Positions 29,232 to 30,475 of a stretch of 30,475 bases of DNA are shown here, piece by piece. A program made the position numbers and the translations under genes. The number at the start of each line of letters is the position of its first letter. Position 1 is the stretch's first letter. The stretch comes from JAFGGT01 sp036733165 (GTDB taxonomy: Archaea; Methanobacteriota_B; Thermococci; Methanofastidiosales; NM3). A model generated the notes under the pieces. That model saw only the letters and a list, made by a program, of their open reading frames with translations. It ran no database searches and had not been told where the DNA came from. The DNA lies in NCBI GenBank assembly GCA_036733165.1, contig DAINBB010000020.1, forward strand, positions 1-30,475. The letters run 5' to 3'.

Positions 29232-30475
29232 TCACCCCGTATAATTCTTTATCAGGCCCTCATATTCGGCATCTCTCTCTGCGTATAGGTCCTTGACATA
29301 CCCATCGATCTCCTCTTCCTTGATGTATTTCATACGGCCTATCTTGGGCACGGCCTTCATCTCCCTGATCTCCCCAACGGTGACGCCCTTGTCGATGAGC
29401 TTGTTCCCTGTATCGTAGAAGTCAAGGATGCACTTGAGCATTGTCACCTGTTTCTTCTCAGAACAGAAGGAGTCAACGTCATGGAATGCGTTCTGCTGCA
29501 GGAAGTCCTCCCTTATCATCTGGGAGACCAGGAGTATGAGCCTTTCCCTCTCCGGAAGCGCATCGGGACCGATGAGCTGAACGATCTCCTTGAGCTCGTT
29601 CTCCTTCTGCAACAGTTCCATAGCCTTGTCCCTCGTGGACCGCCAGTGGTTGCTTACGTTCTCATTCCACCAGGGTTCCACATCGTCAAGGTACAAGGAA
29701 TATGATGTCAGCCAGTTTATCGAAGGGAAGTGCCTTTGGTCCTTGAGCGTCTTGTCAAGGGCCCAGAATACCTTGACCACCCTGAGCGTGTTCTGGGTGA
29801 CAGGTTCGCTGAAGTCCCCTCCGGGCGGTGATACCGCCCCTATGATGGACAGTGAGCCGGTCTTGTTGCTATTGGTATGGACGCGTCCGCTCCTCTCATA
29901 GAAGCTGGATAGCTTTGATGACAGATATGCAGGGAAACCCGCCTCGCCGGGCATCTCCTCAAGACGCCCTGATATCTCCCTGAGGGCCTCGGCCCATCTC
30001 GATGACGAGTCTGCCATCAGGGCAACATTGTAACCCATGTCCCTGAAGTATTCCGCAATGGTGATGCCAGTGTAGATCGATGCCTCCCTTGCCGCGACGG
30101 GCATGTTGGAGGTGTTGGCTATGAGCACCGTCCTCTCGGTGATGGGTTTTCCGCTCCTTGGGTCCAGCAGTTCAGGGAACTCCTTGAGCACCTGTGTCAT
30201 CTCGTTCCCCCTCTCGCCGCATCCGACGTATACGACAATCTCGGCATCGGCCCATTTGGCAAGCTGGTGCTGGGTGACGGTCTTCCCGGTACCGAAACCT
30301 CCGGGTATGCCTGCGGTACCGCCCTTTGCTATCGGGAAGAACGTGTCCAAGACCCGCTGTCCTGTGACAAGGGGTATCTCCGGCGGGTGTTTCTTCCTGT
30401 AAGGCCTCGGTTCCCTGACAGGCCATGAATGGTACATCTTGAGCTTCTTCTCCTCTCCTGACGGGGCCTTCACAG
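29232..30475 (-). CDS. atpA: A-type ATP synthase catalytic subunit A (N-terminus beyond window)
   Basis: The C-terminal 414 residues of the catalytic subunit; the frame continues past the window edge, so the GTG at 30473 is an internal valine. MYHSWPVREPRPYR, VTGQRVLDTFFPIAKGGTAGIPG and CGERGNEMT are family signatures. The P-loop reads GGFGTGKT rather than the GPFGSGKT common in archaeal A subunits. SSRWAEALREISGRLEEMPGE and the C-terminal helical bundle are intact. There is no intein at the P-loop, the site where Thermoplasma carries one. About 170-180 N-terminal residues are missing. The gene order A-B-D is the usual one in archaea. Confidence 0.96.
   Translation of the reverse strand, partial: VKAPSGEEKKLKMYHSWPVREPRPYRKKHPPEIPLVTGQRVLDTFFPIAKGGTAGIPGGFGTGKTVTQHQLAKWADAEIVVYVGCGERGNEMTQVLKEFPELLDPRSGKPITERTVLIANTSNMPVAAREASIYTGITIAEYFRDMGYNVALMADSSSRWAEALREISGRLEEMPGEAGFPAYLSSKLSSFYERSGRVHTNSNKTGSLSIIGAVSPPGGDFSEPVTQNTLRVVKVFWALDKTLKDQRHFPSINWLTSYSLYLDDVEPWWNENVSNHWRSTRDKAMELLQKENELKEIVQLIGPDALPERERLILLVSQMIREDFLQQNAFHDVDSFCSEKKQVTMLKCILDFYDTGNKLIDKGVTVGEIREMKAVPKIGRMKYIKEEEIDGYVKDLYAERDAEYEGLIKNYTG

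Noticed and set aside
29232..30475. Intein in ATPase subunit A
   Set aside because: The P-loop region is continuous (GGFGTGKTVTQHQ), with no intein splice motifs.

Overview
This window comes from an archaeon, most likely a euryarchaeon of the Thermoplasmatota or a related anaerobic lineage. The supporting signals are the archaeal coenzyme A route (pantoate kinase plus phosphopantoate-beta-alanine ligase instead of pantothenate kinase), diphthine synthase, archaeal NAC, an A-type ATP synthase (A, B, D), archaea-only families DUF357 and DUF555, an AbrB-PhoU regulator, and a tRNA-Ser(CGA) with a 23-nt intron at 37/38. Many operon-leading genes have a TATA box about 25-30 nt before the start codon and no leader, as in leaderless archaeal transcription. 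HypF suggests a hydrogenase-bearing anaerobe. The exact taxon cannot be fixed from sequence reading alone.

Layout. 1-7100 is an accessory, surface-oriented region: the N-terminal part of a secreted protein of unknown function, an iron-sulfur flavoprotein, a DUF2202 lipoprotein, a broken tail fragment, an AT-rich MFS transporter and an 853-aa secreted beta-helix/PKD-like protein. The broken fragment is paralogous to the C-terminal tail of that last protein, so the MFS gene sits between two direct copies of the tail sequence. 7100-12140 is a coenzyme A block: pantoate kinase, phosphopantoate-beta-alanine ligase and an ECF-type S component in one minus-strand operon, divergent from coaBC across a promoter region rich in a repeated TCTATAT motif. 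An AbrB-PhoU regulator and a second S-component paralog follow. 12200-14780 holds a two-gene ABC-2 exporter and a polyprenyl-diphosphate phosphatase. 14880-18000 holds dphB-DUF357-DUF555-pyrD on the plus strand, convergent with pyrF. 18000-21000 holds a SerK/ParB-like gene and hypF in one operon behind a palindromic operator-like site.

21160-25460 holds the tRNA, a three-gene ABC-2 exporter and a second MFS transporter. 25630-26300 holds two small membrane proteins that share a motif and form an operon of unknown function. 26590-30475 holds NAC, convergent with the A-type ATPase genes A-B-D, which end in an unrecognised 93-aa membrane protein.

The strongest leads for undescribed biology are: (1) the S component coupled to a pathway that cannot use pantothenate, which points to uptake of pantoate or another precursor; (2) the paired small membrane proteins with shared LN-x2-LWG, (D/E)-H and W-H-x-E motifs; (3) the membrane protein appended to the ATPase operon; and (4) the repeated C-terminal tail of the surface protein.
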